Part shown: positions 36,539-48,426 of the stretch, in pieces
Layout: every line of letters begins with the position of its first letter
Numbering within the stretch: position 1 is the stretch's first letter
NCBI GenBank assembly: GCA_034509735.1
Contig: JACGWO010000012.1
Span: 18,939,188 to 19,003,187, forward strand
DNA: 64,000 nt
Origin: Sesamum alatum
Taxonomy: Eukaryota > Streptophyta > Magnoliopsida > Lamiales > Pedaliaceae
Reading direction: 5' to 3'
The notes under the pieces: generated by a model
Database searches by the model: none
What the model was told of the DNA's origin: nothing
Seen by the model: only the letters and a program-made list of their open reading frames with translations
Translations under genes and position numbers: made by a program

Positions 36539-37094
36539 AACACTCCCAAAACCCTACACCCAACTAAAAACAAAACCCGGAAACTCAAAACCCACCCCTG
36601 ATTGCGCACTTTTCGAGTTCGAACTATACTTAAAGAAACTACCAAAATCTCTACTTCTCTACGGAAATTCCTATGCTATCAGCGAATATTTTACAAAATG
36701 AATCAAAACTCCGAATGCCTACCTCCGATTAAACAAATTTTTAGACCCCGAATACGAAGATGGGTTCAGAAATGAAGTAGAAAACCGCAAAGCTTTTGTT
36801 TCCAGATTTGAGGTTTATGAGAATGGAGGTTTATAATCATTGCGAACAATACAGAGAGGAAGAATGCTCTTTTAACCGCCCACAATCTTACACACATACC
36901 ACCCTACTACGCCAAGAACTGAATAATGCTTTCACCAATTTCCTTTTTTCTTTTCAATTTATTTCCGAAAATAGGCTTACATGTTTTTATTCTTTTCTTT
37001 CCTTTTTCTATTTCTCTCTCAAAAGAAATAGTTATTAAAGTGACCCAACAAACATATTTTGAACTAAAAAAAAAAAGAAGAGAGAGAGACACAG
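36539..37094. other. Upstream region of exportin-T
   Basis: Contains the 5' untranslated region and promoter on the minus strand, next to a MULE end. No clear TATA box is visible, as is common for housekeeping plant genes. Confidence 0.4.
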
Positions 37095-37809
37095 AGAAAA
37101 TTGCAACTTTGATACCATTATATATAGGGCTTGTTGCAATTTTAGTTGCAAAAAATAAAAGAGAGAAAAACATGTATCACAATTTAGCCTTTGCTTGCAA
37201 ACATGATACTTTTATTAACTTGCTAACGGAGAGGCCATGTGCAATACACGTAACCGTTAACTGAGGTCTGTTTGGCGATGAAAATGGAGGGTTCCAATTT
37301 TATTTTAAAGCTACTTCAATTTATTTTTATCACTTTTTTTATTTTTTTGGGCTGTTTTATGTTCTTTTTATATTATTTATTTTTTATTTAATATTTGGTT
37401 TTATGTAATTTATTTTCTGTATAATGGTCCATCTTGTGTAAAAAAAAATTGCCTGTTTGTGGTGTATTTTTTTTGTTTAATGCTTTGTTAAACCTGTATT
37501 AAATAATTGAATTTGTAAACAATGAGCAAGAAATAGTAAATAAAAAAACCTGAATTTGTGCAAAGGCAAACAAAATCTGCATTGCCAAAATATTCAAAAA
37601 GATGTTTGTCAATACATCAAAAATTTAAGATGGAAGTGTTTGTACTATGTCAATACATCACCAGAAAATATTTCTACATGTGTTGTTGCAGTACATCAAG
37701 AACAGACAAAAGAATCATCATCAGAATGTTCTTCCCACACTTCCTCCAACCATTATGCTACAGAATCAGGCTCTGTTCAAACACATGGGAAACAAGAATA
37801 TGAATAAAC

Positions 37810-38025
37810 TGAACAAATATATTCTGAAATAGAAAAAACTAAAACAGAAAAGCAGAAATTGAAAAAATTGATACAGAAAATAGAACTGAAAAACATGAAA
37901 CATAAAAAACTGATACATAAAAACTGAATAAAAAAATTGAAACAGAAACATAAACAGAAAAACAGGAAAAAAAAAACCAAAAAAAAACTGAAGCAGAAAC
38001 TGAAAAATTGTTGAAACAAATAACT
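37810..38025. repeat. A-rich minisatellite-like tract within the MULE
   Basis: Irregular repetition of words such as AACTGAAACAGAAA and AAAAACTGATACA over about 215 bp, almost without T-rich interruption. The Phe-rich open frames on the minus strand are artefacts of this composition. Confidence 0.75.
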
Positions 38026-38107
38026 AAAACCTGAGATATTTGGAAGCGTTGTAATTTTGATCCTCTTGTTCCTACTTTGAGTTCATTTTCTTGCCTGATT
38101 CAAACAA

Positions 38108-38398
38108 TTAAAACGATTGAAACATTTCAAAAAAAAAAGCAATGTGTAATAAACTTTTTTGCTTATCTGATCTGAATATGTAAACATCGTCCCTTGAAAT
38201 TATCAAATTTTCTTTTAAAAGTGTCATAAACGACTCCCATGACTGTTTGGTTTCACTACCCACTACTGCATAGGCTATAGGAAATAGGCAATTGTTGGTG
38301 TCGACCTCTACTGTAGTGAGTAAAATTCCCTCATGTGGGCCCTTCAAATGACATCCATCAACCCCTACTATTGACCTACACCCAGATAAAAGAACCCT
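38108..38398 (-). pseudogene. MULE transposase catalytic-domain fragment
   Basis: Reads RVLLSGCRSIVGVDGCHLK, then GPHEGILLTTVEVDTNNCLF and PIAYAVVGSETKQSWESFMT, then a degraded SDKQKSLLHI. This is the central block of plant MULE transposases (typical wording GCRPIIGLDGCFLKG ... NNxxFPIAYAVV ... SDRQKGL), containing the first catalytic Asp of the DDE triad in the GVDGCH context. Stops and frameshifts surround it. Confidence 0.88.
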
Positions 38399-39282
38399 AT
38401 TTCAATGAAATGAAACATACATACAATCTGTCAAACTTCTTGTTTGCATCTGATTCATCATTGGAGGACATTATCATTGTACTCCCCAAATTCTTCTGTC
38501 AAAGTTCATGTACATAATCTCACATTTCTGCATATTGTTCATTATGATTACCTTTGATTTCTTTTAGAGCACTTTTTTTAGCCCTATATGCCTGAAATGG
38601 GGACACATGACACCTTTATCTCCCTAATTGTTTTATTTCTAAACCCGAAAAGTATCAATGTACTTGTTTTTTAGCCACCTAGATTTCACATTTTCCACAT
38701 TATACACCCTTGCACCTGATGATTCAGATTGTACTCCCTGATCTGATAAGGTGCCTCATTCTTTACCTTCAATGCATTTCAGTGCCAATTATCCCTCTTG
38801 CCCACATTATGCATAAACTCTTCTGTTATCATTACTTGTGATTTTCAAGTTTTTACTCTTTTTAATTGCAAGTGAATTGACAACTTCCCTAAACTCCTTT
38901 TTGGAGCTAAACACTATTCTAATTTCGAAAGTCGGATTAAATCTGTCATTAGGATGGAAAATAGGATAACTGGGCTCCACTACATTCTCCCTAGCCGACC
39001 CTTCATCACTATCTGAATCATCTCCACTACATTCTACATCAGATCACTTGAAGATGAGGTGGAATTATTGTTATTATCTGGTATCATGTCTTCATTATGA
39101 CCTCCCCATTCCACTTCTTTATCTATGTCTTTCACAAACATAATGTCATCTTATCATCATCATCATAATAGTCTGTTTGCACATTATATTGACTATTATT
39201 GAAATTTGTGTCCCTTTCATTGTTTTGATTCACAATCATTAATTCTTTGCCTTTTCCCCCATCAGTCGGCATATTATGTTTA

Positions 39283-39489
39283 TTATTTTTCAGTGGTTTG
39301 GACACATTCTGCAGAGTCTAAGTATAATGACACATCCCTCTCATGTTCATCAAACAATTGAAACAAGTCCGTTTCAAACATCAAGAGTCTAAACTTCTTC
39401 AAAAAGTCAATCCTATAAAATCTTTTAGCCCCGACATATCCCAATTCCTCACATAACTTATTTAAAACATCCAAAAACACGGTGTCCAA
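39283..39489 (-). pseudogene. MULE transposase N-terminal fragment (PB1-like region)
   Basis: Reads TVFLDVLNKLCEELGYVGAK and DVSLYLDSAECVQ. The word DVLNKLCEELGY resembles the N-terminal PB1-like region found in many plant MULE transposases. The position upstream of the catalytic fragment on the same strand fits the element's gene order. Confidence 0.6.
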
Positions 39490-40179
39490 GTCAGCAAAAT
39501 TAAATATACTAATTGTTCCCCCTTATAATGTGCATTGGATATGTGAACAAAAGTTCCGCCATGAAAAATTCTAAATGTTGCAAATTGTTTATGCTCACCT
39601 AGACAACCCAATATATATATATATATATATATATCTAATTCCAGAACTTGGACCACTTGAACAATTTAATAAAATTGCAGCACACAGAACAATGAGTTAA
39701 AACTGGGACCACAACACACAAACCAATTGTACACAAAGCAAAGACCACAACACACAAAGCAATGACTAGAAATTGAGACTGCAACACAAGAAAAAAAAAC
39801 ATAATACAAAAAGGTCGTTCACGCTCCATTAAAACATGCAGATAACAAAAATGATAAAGAAAACATCCACAAGAGTATGTGTAGTCCAAATCACATACAT
39901 CAACACACAACCAACACCAACTCTACCACCACCACCACCACCAGCAACAACAACCCAAACCTCCATTATTAAACTACTGACAAACATAAGTGCTTACTAA
40001 AAAAAGGAGTTCGAATACTAACCACATTCCATTTTTCCGCAATCATTGAGACGTCTTGGGCGAAGCCTTTTCACAAAAACTCTTCTCCCAACAACACACA
40101 CGAGATCAGTCTGATCTAAGGCACAATTTTGCTTTGATTTGGGGGATATTTGTGAAGATTCGGAGCTAGGGTTCCTTTA

Positions 40180-40225
40180 GTCGCGCGCGCGCACGCGCGT
40201 GGGCAAGAGAGAGAGAGAGAGAGAG
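40180..40225. repeat. CG and GA simple repeats in the MULE terminal region
   Basis: A CGCGCGCGCACGCGCG tract followed by about 11 GA units, near the transposase gene 5' side. The CG tract could adopt an unusual helical form. Confidence 0.8.
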
Positions 40226-40527
40226 GAGCGATTTGGGGGAGATTAATTTTTTTGTTGCTGTAATTTCAATTTTACGCCCCTCATGTGCCGTCCATGTGAT
40301 TATTGATCGGCCATGTGTTGACTTAACGGCCACGTGCGGTGCACGTGGCCATTTCGTTAAATTTTTAAAAGAAGTACTAAAATTGCAATTTGTTTGTTTC
40401 TACAGTATGTTTTCAAGTTATTTTTCAAATTTTGATACCAAAGCTGCAACATACCCTATATAATGGTACCAAAATTGCGATTTTCTAAAAAAAAAAAAAA
40501 CAAATATCATATTTATACACAAGCACC

Positions 40528-41340
40528 GATGGTACAAAAAAATGATATCAACTGAAATTTTATTAGTCGAGGTGAAATTAGCACAATTACACTAGAATAT
40601 AGTACACACCTCTTTTTCTTTTTCCTTTTCCTCCCCTCTCTTCTCAATGATGAATGAGGTATTGATAGGATAAATTACATTTTGTCATCGAACTATGCCC
40701 ATTTTTATACATTGCCATCTTTTTTTTTTCTTTTTTTTTTGTGTCAATAAACCATCTCAACTTTGAGAAATTTATACTTTTCCATATATATGATCATTTT
40801 CTTTTTTATTTTTTGGCCTAAAAAACTTCGTACGCAGTGCATATGTGAAAAGTATAAGATCCATGTGATATTTTTTCGGAAAAAAAAATGATCGAAAAAC
40901 AATCATGTATGGCGAAGTATAAATTTATTAAAGTTGAGTTGGTAAGTTGATACAAAAATAAGTTTAGATGGCAAAGTGTAAAACGGTCATAGTTCAGATG
41001 GCTAAATATAATTAACCCGGTATTTATACTAGTGGAATCTTATGCTAATTAGGGTAGGTAAGGGATAAAGTACTACTGTATACCTTACGTACCCCCTATT
41101 AACAACTATGATTATTTAGCCAAGGCCATTTCAGTAATTCGCTATATCTACATCGATTTTGTAAGTCAACCTTTCCTTTTTTTTTTTGATTCTTTTTTTC
41201 TTCAACACCTTCCTTTTTCGGGATTAACCTTTCATTTTCTCTTTTGACTTCTTTCTTTCTTTAGCACCTTCTTTTCGAGAATAGCAAACTTTCTTTTTTC
41301 TAGGTTGATTTATTTCTCCATCAACAGCCCCCCAATTCTA
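40528..41340 (+). repeat. Local duplication, copy 1 (interrupted by a MITE)
   Basis: Aligns with 43180-43620; shared words include TTTTATTAGTCGAGGTG, CACAATTACACTAGAATATA and GTAAGTCAACCTTTCC. Copy 1 has the foldback element 40668-41019 inserted, copy 2 does not. No coding content is recognised. Confidence 0.75.
40668..41019. mobile_element. Foldback MITE, Mutator type
   Basis: The left end GGATAAATTACATTTTGTCA and the inverted right end GGGTTAATTATATTTAGCCA continue as long inverted arms containing AACTATG. Flanks GTATTGATA (40659-40667) and GTATTTATA (41020-41028) match in 8 of 9 bases, consistent with a Mutator-type target duplication. The empty site is visible in the duplicate at about 43307. 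Confidence 0.7.
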
Positions 41341-42184
41341 CAAAATATCCTTACGATATTTAGTAATTAAAGCGAATCACGGGATTTTCTCCTGACTTGT
41401 TTAATTTGAGGTGCTGATGGTAAAAAATTTAGAAGGTAAGTATGAAAATAATTTTATTATGCGCCTCAAAAAAACTTTTGTGAATTTCTTTTTTTTTATA
41501 CCCTATTCGATGGCGTGCTTGTTGCGATGGACACTATAGATGATATGCGTATTTTCTTTTTTGCTTTTTAATTATTTTCATATCAACGAATGCATATTAG
41601 CTCAGATGTTTTAGGGTGTCATTCTAAAAACGTCAAGCGCTGCAGTTTGACCTTTTAAAAATTTAACTACGAAAATATAGAAAAACAACAGAGCCCAGGA
41701 GAGATCACCGCATACAAGAGGGAGAGCGGGGCCAATCGCCGTACCATCTCCCCGTCGGAACAAAAATAATTTTTTTTATTACGTGTTGTCTTGCCATACG
41801 GACGCACCCATCATGGCAGAAGTCATTTATACAACCATATTACTCTCCTAACTAATACTGCCGTCCACCGAAATACAAACATGCAGACTACTAGCCTCAA
41901 CAAGTCTTCAATAGTTGTGTCTCACGCCTCGCACGCTATTCGACTACCATGAATGCCCAATTAACAAATTCATGTTTTCTCCATGAAACAAAAAATGAGG
42001 ATTCTCAAGGGAGTCGAAAGTGAAGTGCAGAGCTATTAAGCACCATTGCTGGAATTACTCTCTAAAGATAACGCAGGTGGCAGGTCAAAAACTTGTTCTT
42101 CTCTTTCCATGAATTCTGAATACCCATTCCTAAATTAATGAACCTGAGAGGTGATAAAACGTGCATATGCTTTTTCTTTTGCCC
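41341..42184. other. Intergenic DNA, no gene supported
   Basis: Contains GC-balanced patches near 41690-41760 and 41800-41960 with no open frame of length. No element ends recognised. Confidence 0.45.
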
Positions 42185-42193
42185 TGTAACTTT

Positions 42194-42669
42194 GGGTTAA
42201 TTGCAATTTTCGTCCTGTAATTATAGGTAATTTGGTATTTTGGTACTTTAAGTTTTTAGGGTAACAAAATAGTCCTTAACTTTTTAATTTTTATCATCTG
42301 ATCGCCGAATTTTTTAAAACTCGCCGGAATAATGGCACGCGATTCACACGTGAGGCTTTTAAACTCGCCGGAAGAAGGGGCAATGCCTGAATGTGGTATC
42401 ACTCAAGAAGATCAACCTAATCGCGTGCCATTATTCCGGCAAGTTTTAAAAAATCCAGCAACCAGAGGACGAAAATCGCGAAAATTGAAAAGTTAAAGGA
42501 CTATTTTGCTACCCTAGAAACTTAAAGGACCAAAATGCCAAATACCTATAATTATAGGACGAAAAATGCAATTAACTGAAAAGTTAAAAAACTATTTTGT
42601 TACCCTAAAAACTTAAAGAACTAAAATACCAAATATCTATAATTACAGAATAAAAATTGCAATTAACCC
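42194..42669. mobile_element. Foldback MITE with perfect 9-bp target duplication, Mutator type
   Basis: Perfect outer ends GGGTTAATTGC and GCAATTAACCC, flanked by TGTAACTTT on both sides (42185-42193 and 42670-42678). 9-bp duplications are characteristic of Mutator transposases. The arms run through TATAATTACAGG-type and CTTTAAGTTT words to a centre at about 42385. An extra partial arm (42577-42669) repeats the right arm in tandem. No coding. Confidence 0.8.
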
Positions 42670-42678
42670 TGTAACTTT

Positions 42679-43179
42679 TATAGCCACCTAAAGCCCACTT
42701 TTCCTTCTTGATTTTGGAAAACACCACGTGTAACAAATGGAAAGAAAGCTACATGAATGTGTACTACATACCAACCATAAAGCTTATTTGTAATGGTTCA
42801 GTACTTGACCACGATCAAAGTGATTAGAATGGTTAAATAATGTGATATGTTTTATGTGTATAGTCGTATTATGTAACGGTTAATGCATACATTGGTGCAC
42901 ATAATCTACAATAAAGCAATATACATGCATGATGTGGATGACACAAAAATATGCTATATTATACATGTTCTTGCAATAAAGTGACTGTAGTTGCTGGTGA
43001 GTGCTAATGCAAAATGAGTGGATGCGGCTATGCAAAGCCATTTCCTCACTTTCCCAACATTTTTGCTATGTGAAATGCTTGAATCTTCACGAAATCTATA
43101 TATACCAAATTATTTTTGTTGTGATTTTCAACCATATTTCTCAAACTCAAAAGAAAATTTGGTGGTCTCTCCCAGACGA
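42679..43179. other. Intergenic DNA, no gene supported
   Basis: AT-rich with short open frames only; nothing recognised. Confidence 0.45.
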
Positions 43180-43620
43180 TGCCAAATTGATGGACAAAAA
43201 AATGATATCAATTGAAATTTTATTAGTCGAGGTGCAATTTAGCACAATTACACTAGAATATAGTACAAGCCTCTTTTTCTTTCTTTTTTCTCCCCTCTCT
43301 TCTCATTCATCTACTAATGTAATCTTATGGTAATTAAGGTAGGTAAGGGTAAAGCACTACTTTATCCCTTACCTACTCCGATTACACAGCTGGGATTATT
43401 TTGCCAACGTCGTTTAAGTAATTTCCTATGTCCACATCAATATAGTAAGTCAACCTTTCCTTTTATTCTTTGATTCTTTCCTTTTTCAGTACCTTCCTTT
43501 TCCAGGATTGTCAACCTTTATTTTTCTCTTTTTACTTCTTTCCTTCTTTAGCACCTTCCTTTCTGCGAATGGCGGCCTTTTCTTTTCTAAGTTAATTTTT
43601 TCCTCCATCAAGCACAAATT
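43180..43620 (+). repeat. Local duplication, copy 2 (empty site)
   Basis: Homologue of 40528-41340 without the inserted foldback element. See copy 1 for shared words. Confidence 0.75.
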
Positions 43621-45648
43621 TTTGAATCCAATAAGGTTTTTTTTATTAAACTTTCCACCGCACGTGGTTCCCAAGCATAATATTTTGAAGTGTAAGTTTA
43701 AATAAGCATAAATTTATTTGTAAACAAAACAAAATGGTACAATTCTAATTGAAGTGCGCACGATGTGCATAATTGTAAAATTCTTTTGTTATAACTCATT
43801 TATTGAACTAATATATCATGACTTTCAATACCACGTAACCAATGGAATATAAGATTATTAATAACTCGTATATAAAATAACGAAAACTACATCTAGACAT
43901 TGTTCAATATAAAAACACTAAAAAATTTCAAAAAAAAAAAAAAAAAAAGAAAGTAAACACATGTATGTGCATCGCTTCTTTTGGTCTTGGTGCTTGAGCA
44001 TCATAAATATAAAACTTTCCGCAATATGCATTTTGAAAAGAGATATTAATAATTATACAGTACTTGTGACATATATGCATAATAGTCGCGGCAAGTGACT
44101 CTAATACCATCAATCAAAATAGGTTCTCTATTACAATAGACATTTAGTACCAATAGTTTCTCTTTACAATAGAAATTTAGTACTTTTATGCATAGATGAA
44201 TGCCAAAAAAGAGTAGAAAGAGAAGAATGATTTTTATTAAAAGTTGTGCAAAACGTGAATATTTATGTGAAATTTTATCAAAAATTAGATCACTTAGCAT
44301 TTAAACACACTTGTATTAGAAAAATATCATAAGAATATTATAATGCATAAACTATGTTTAGCTCAAAAGCCAATATTGTACCTCTTAGTTACGATTATTC
44401 CATAACCTTGCAAAAAAAATCCTAAAAACCCACCCTAGTGTTTGGATTAATTTTTGGAGTATTTTATTTTATTTTATCGAGATAGAGAGAGAAGAACATA
44501 GATAAATGGTATGTGTAAGAGATAATGTATATGCTCAGATTTATTTTTAAAGATAATTTAAAATAGTATAAAATATGTGTTGTATTTTTAATTTTGTTTA
44601 TTGGGGAACAAATTCACGGTTCATTGTCAAGGCATGTCTCTTTATATATTTTGTATTTGTATATATATATTGTTTTATGTGTAGGTAGGTTGAATTGTAT
44701 ATATTATTATAATTATATTTGTATGAAAAAGTATTCACAGATTTTTTTTACTTGTTTTTTAAATAATAAGTATATATATTTAATAAATAATTTTATGCAC
44801 ATTAGTAACGGTTTAATCCTGATGTAGGAAATCCTTAATTTTTACTTTTACATATTGCACATTAGTGTGTATGTTTTATTTTTACTTATTACACCAAAAA
44901 TAAGTTATTTAAAAGCATTTTCATCTAAGACATATTGACAACAAAAATTTAGTTATTTTAAGGCCTCATTTTTAATAAATGGTATAAATTTAAATCAATT
45001 GCGCCATGTTAATAAGTCAATTATTGTAATATTTTTCTATTCTGCGACTTAAGTTAGTAATTTAAAAAATTATCAATAAATTAATTATTCAAATATTTTC
45101 CGATTCAAATTTCAAAAGACTCACAATTAAACTACAGTAGCATTACACATCAGTCATAATTTGAATCACACATAATCATCACACACTCAAGTTTCCGTGA
45201 CCCCTTAGTTTTGTAATTATGTAATACTACAAGCCATCTCTGCAGTCTGTATGATTTTAGGCATAGTGCAACTCAAACGGACCATGAACAGTTCATGTGC
45301 AAAGCTGACGGCGGCGCATTTTTCACCAGCGGAAGGTGGGAGAAGGATACAGCGGCTACGGGCGGTGGTGATCTGAGTGCGCGTGGACATGGCGGCAACG
45401 ACTATACAAACCAAATGCCTCGTTGGGTAGCATCTAGGCGGCAGGTGGATAACGGATGATGGATGGTGGAGAGAAAAGGGATTTCATTCTGACAGAAGGA
45501 AAAGAGAAAAGGGACTCCAAGTGACGATGGGATTGGATTTGTTTTGGGTAGGTTTCATTCTAGCAAAATGAAATAAAATTTAGCCTTGCCTGAAAATGGA
45601 GAGAAAACCTGTAAATGGGCCAAAAGGAGACAAAACACACCAAGTCAA
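43621..45648. other. Intergenic DNA, no gene supported
   Basis: AT-rich up to about 45180. A GC-richer patch (45230-45420) is open for about 65 codons on the minus strand (MSTRTQITTARSRCILLPPS and on), unrecognised. The rest contains TA tracts and homopolymers. Confidence 0.45.
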
Positions 45649-46145
45649 TGAAAGCATGCGTGGATCGTCTTGGAGGGAGAGCAAATGTGGAAGCGCGATA
45701 AATAAGAACATGAAAATAAAAACATGCGATAAACAGAAAGTAAATACACGTTCAAGGGATATTCCTTGAACCTCTCGGGCGTTCGGTGTATCTCATAATC
45801 AAAATAAACATGCAAAATCATGATGGCCATAGGGTTGCAACAAAAGAAATATGAAACCTACCCGTTGTCGTTTTCTTCAAACCGCTACTTGCGTTGTTCC
45901 ATGTTTTGCCATCAAGATTCCAAATTAGGAACCCTCTAAATTGTGCACCCAATCCACCGGATCTTGATCCCCCGTGCTAGCAAGAAATCAAGAGAAATAT
46001 ATTATAGGAGGACAAATCGACCTAGCGTTATGAATTAACGTGATCGATTTACCTATAGTTCTCTTATATCAAAGACAAGGAACTATAACACTTTCTTGGA
46101 GAGTGGAGAGGAGAGGCGGACAAGAGAGAGATGGAGAGTAGCCTA

Positions 46146-46177
<32 letters not shown>

Positions 46178-47656
46178 TAGAGTTTCATCACCTAGTGGTG
46201 TGTGTGTGTATGTGCTAGAGTTTCATCACCTAGTGGTGTGTGTTTCTATGAGAATTTATAGGAAGGGACTTCTCCTAGTCCTCTTCAAACTCTCATAGAG
46301 AAACATAGGTTGACTAGGTCAAAATCCCAGTCAACTTAGTTAAAGACCAAGTCAAACTCAATCTTGGCCATTGATCTCTCCATTCGATCTCGTTCGTCCA
46401 TCTCTTAGATGGATTTCATGGAATAGTTTAAATCTAATTTAAAATAATCCTTAAGGCTTTAAATAATTAAATAATTATTTTGAGTCTATTTCCTCAATTT
46501 AATAAATCCATTTTATTAGTTAGTTCTGTTTAATCCAATTAAAGAATTAACAATCTAAGAAAAGTGAACTAATTTAATCTAATTAAATTGTTCTACCTCC
46601 CGGAATTAATTCTAAATTAATTCCTCCGCTACCGGTGGATTGTGTGTGACTCTTTAGGTTCACCCTCAGCTAGACTTGACCGAATTTTTCAATAATCCTA
46701 TGATGAAAATTCATCCGTCACCATGGGTGACCATCTAGCAACTGTCCATGGCACTAGAGACTAGGTGAATATTATGGCGTGAACATTTAGGCTCTTTAGT
46801 ACGTTTATCCTTCCGTCTTCCACCTCACAGCTGTAGTCTAGGGTGTGGACAATAGGTCTCAGTGCCCATTATTGACTAAAGCTTTACCTCGTCCATACCA
46901 AACATCACAGGGATCTCATCCCACTGTTTAGTTACTGTGGCCACAGATTTATTGGAGGACGAGTCTCAGAGTGTAAGTGAGATATCATTGTCAATCCTTT
47001 TTGACAGGAGACAGATTCTCTGTTAGGATCTACTGCTCACACTACACATCTTGACTGCAATAGATAGGGCTTATGACAACCAAGTCTCTCAACTTGGTAG
47101 CCTCTTGCCAAATCTAAAATACAGGCACGGTGTGTATGTGACCACAATAGTCCCTCAAGTTCGAGGACCAAACCCGTACTATCGGAACCGAGAATCCGAG
47201 TCATACTGACCAACCGACTCAAGGTTTCTCATATGACGATTCCCGTGAGTCACCTCAGTCAGCCGGCACCAAGCTGGCTAACCCACTAACATTGCATGAA
47301 CGATCTTCGTCACTTGTTGATGAAACACGACTACAATCACTTAGTGCACTTCTCAAATGGACTCTCGATACCCTATCTCGAGGTCCTTCGACTTAGAGTA
47401 TATTAGACCGATCCATATAAACTGATTTCTTGACTTTCCATCCTATGTGCAGTCCAGTTTCTTGGATTAACATTTTGGTCTGTGAGTTTTGTTTGTGCAT
47501 TGAATAGTTTGTAATATAAAGCAGTTAAGTGAACATAAACAAAGAATTAATGCCAAATATGAATATCACTTTTATTCATAAACTTTAGTTAAACACCGTA
47601 TCGTCAGAAATAGGTTACATAAGCCTAACAAGATTGGCTTCACACCTATTCTAACA
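45649..47656 (-). repeat. 3' LTR of the left-arm copia element
   Basis: 2008 bp. The minus strand starts TGTTAGAATAGG at 47656, preceded by the polypurine tract AAGTGGGAGA, and ends ...GCATGCTTTCA at 45649. The outer end is set by where similarity to the LTR at 51928-53874 stops. It holds a GT microsatellite and a 44-bp tandem duplication (46147-46245) absent from the other arm. A TATA-like CCTATAAATTCT lies at about 46251-46262 on the minus strand. Confidence 0.85.
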
Positions 47657-47670
47657 ATCTCCCACTTGAC

Positions 47671-48426
47671 CTAAAGCCAATCACCCATGTGTCTTAATCC
47701 CATCTTCTCAAGATGCTGCGTATGAGCGATTTGTGACATAAGTTTTGACAAAGGATATGTTGTGGTGTCTGCTGAGCTGACTCGATCCCTCCAAACGTCA
47801 CCTCTTCCTACCATTTCCTTCAAAAGGTGGTAGCGTCTAAGTATGTGCTTGGATCTATGATGAGATCTCGGTTCCTTTGTCTGCGATATAGCCCCATTGT
47901 TATCACGAAAGATAACCACAGGCTCGCCAATGCTAGGCACCACACCCAACTCATGGATGTAGTTTCTCATCCAAACTATTTCCTTGGCAGCTTCTGAAGG
48001 TGCTATGTATTTAGCTTCTGTGGTGGAATCGGTTGTGGTGTCTTGCTTGGAACTTTTCCAAGTCACCACTCCACCATTAAGTCTGAACACATAGCCCGAT
48101 TGAGACTTGGCATCATCGTCGTCCGACTGGAAACTAGCGTCACTAAAGCTTTCAAGAATCAACTCTCCACCACCATAGACCAAGAATATATCCTTAGTCC
48201 TTTTTAGGTACTTAAGGATACTCTTGACTGCATTCCAATGTGCCTCGTCTGCACAGGACTGAAATCTTCTAGTTACACTTAAAACGTAAGCTACATCAGG
48301 CCTCGTGCAGTGGACGACATACTGGATGCTGCCTACGACAGAAGCATAGGGGATGGACTTCATCCTATCAAGCTCCTCATCAGTCTTGGGAGACTGATTC
48401 TTGGATAACTTGATCCCGTGCCTCAT
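47671..48426 (-). pseudogene. copia RNase H region, left arm
   Basis: A 251-codon open stretch with MRHGIKLSKNQSPKTDEELD, YASVVGSIQYVVHCTRPDVA, SFSDASFQSDDDDAKSQSGY and TTEAKYIAPSEAAKEIVWMR, the copia RNase H with its DADW-like metal-binding site varied to SDASFQSD. It ends just inside the 3' LTR boundary, as usual for copia pol. It is the longest intact piece of this copy. Confidence 0.9.

Larger units (their letters stand above)
37095..40486 (-). mobile_element. Decayed Mutator-like element (MULE) with terminal inverted repeats
   Basis: The left end AGAAAATTGCAACTTTGATA and the inverted right end AGAAAATCGCAATTTTGGTA align over at least 50 bp, continuing through ACCATTATATA and TGTTGCA. 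The interior holds transposase remnants in minus orientation (38108-38398 and 39283-39489). The ends lie in A-rich runs, so a 9-bp target duplication could not be made out. It lies about 560 bp upstream of the exportin-T start. Confidence 0.72.

Noticed and set aside
37766..38019. Phe-rich putative membrane proteins on the minus strand
   Set aside because: Produced by the A-rich tandem tract in the MULE; no start context, no homology, low complexity.
45217..45414. 65-codon Ser/Thr/Cys-containing frame on the minus strand
   Set aside because: GC-richer than its surroundings, but no recognised domain, splice partner or start context; kept only as unassigned DNA.
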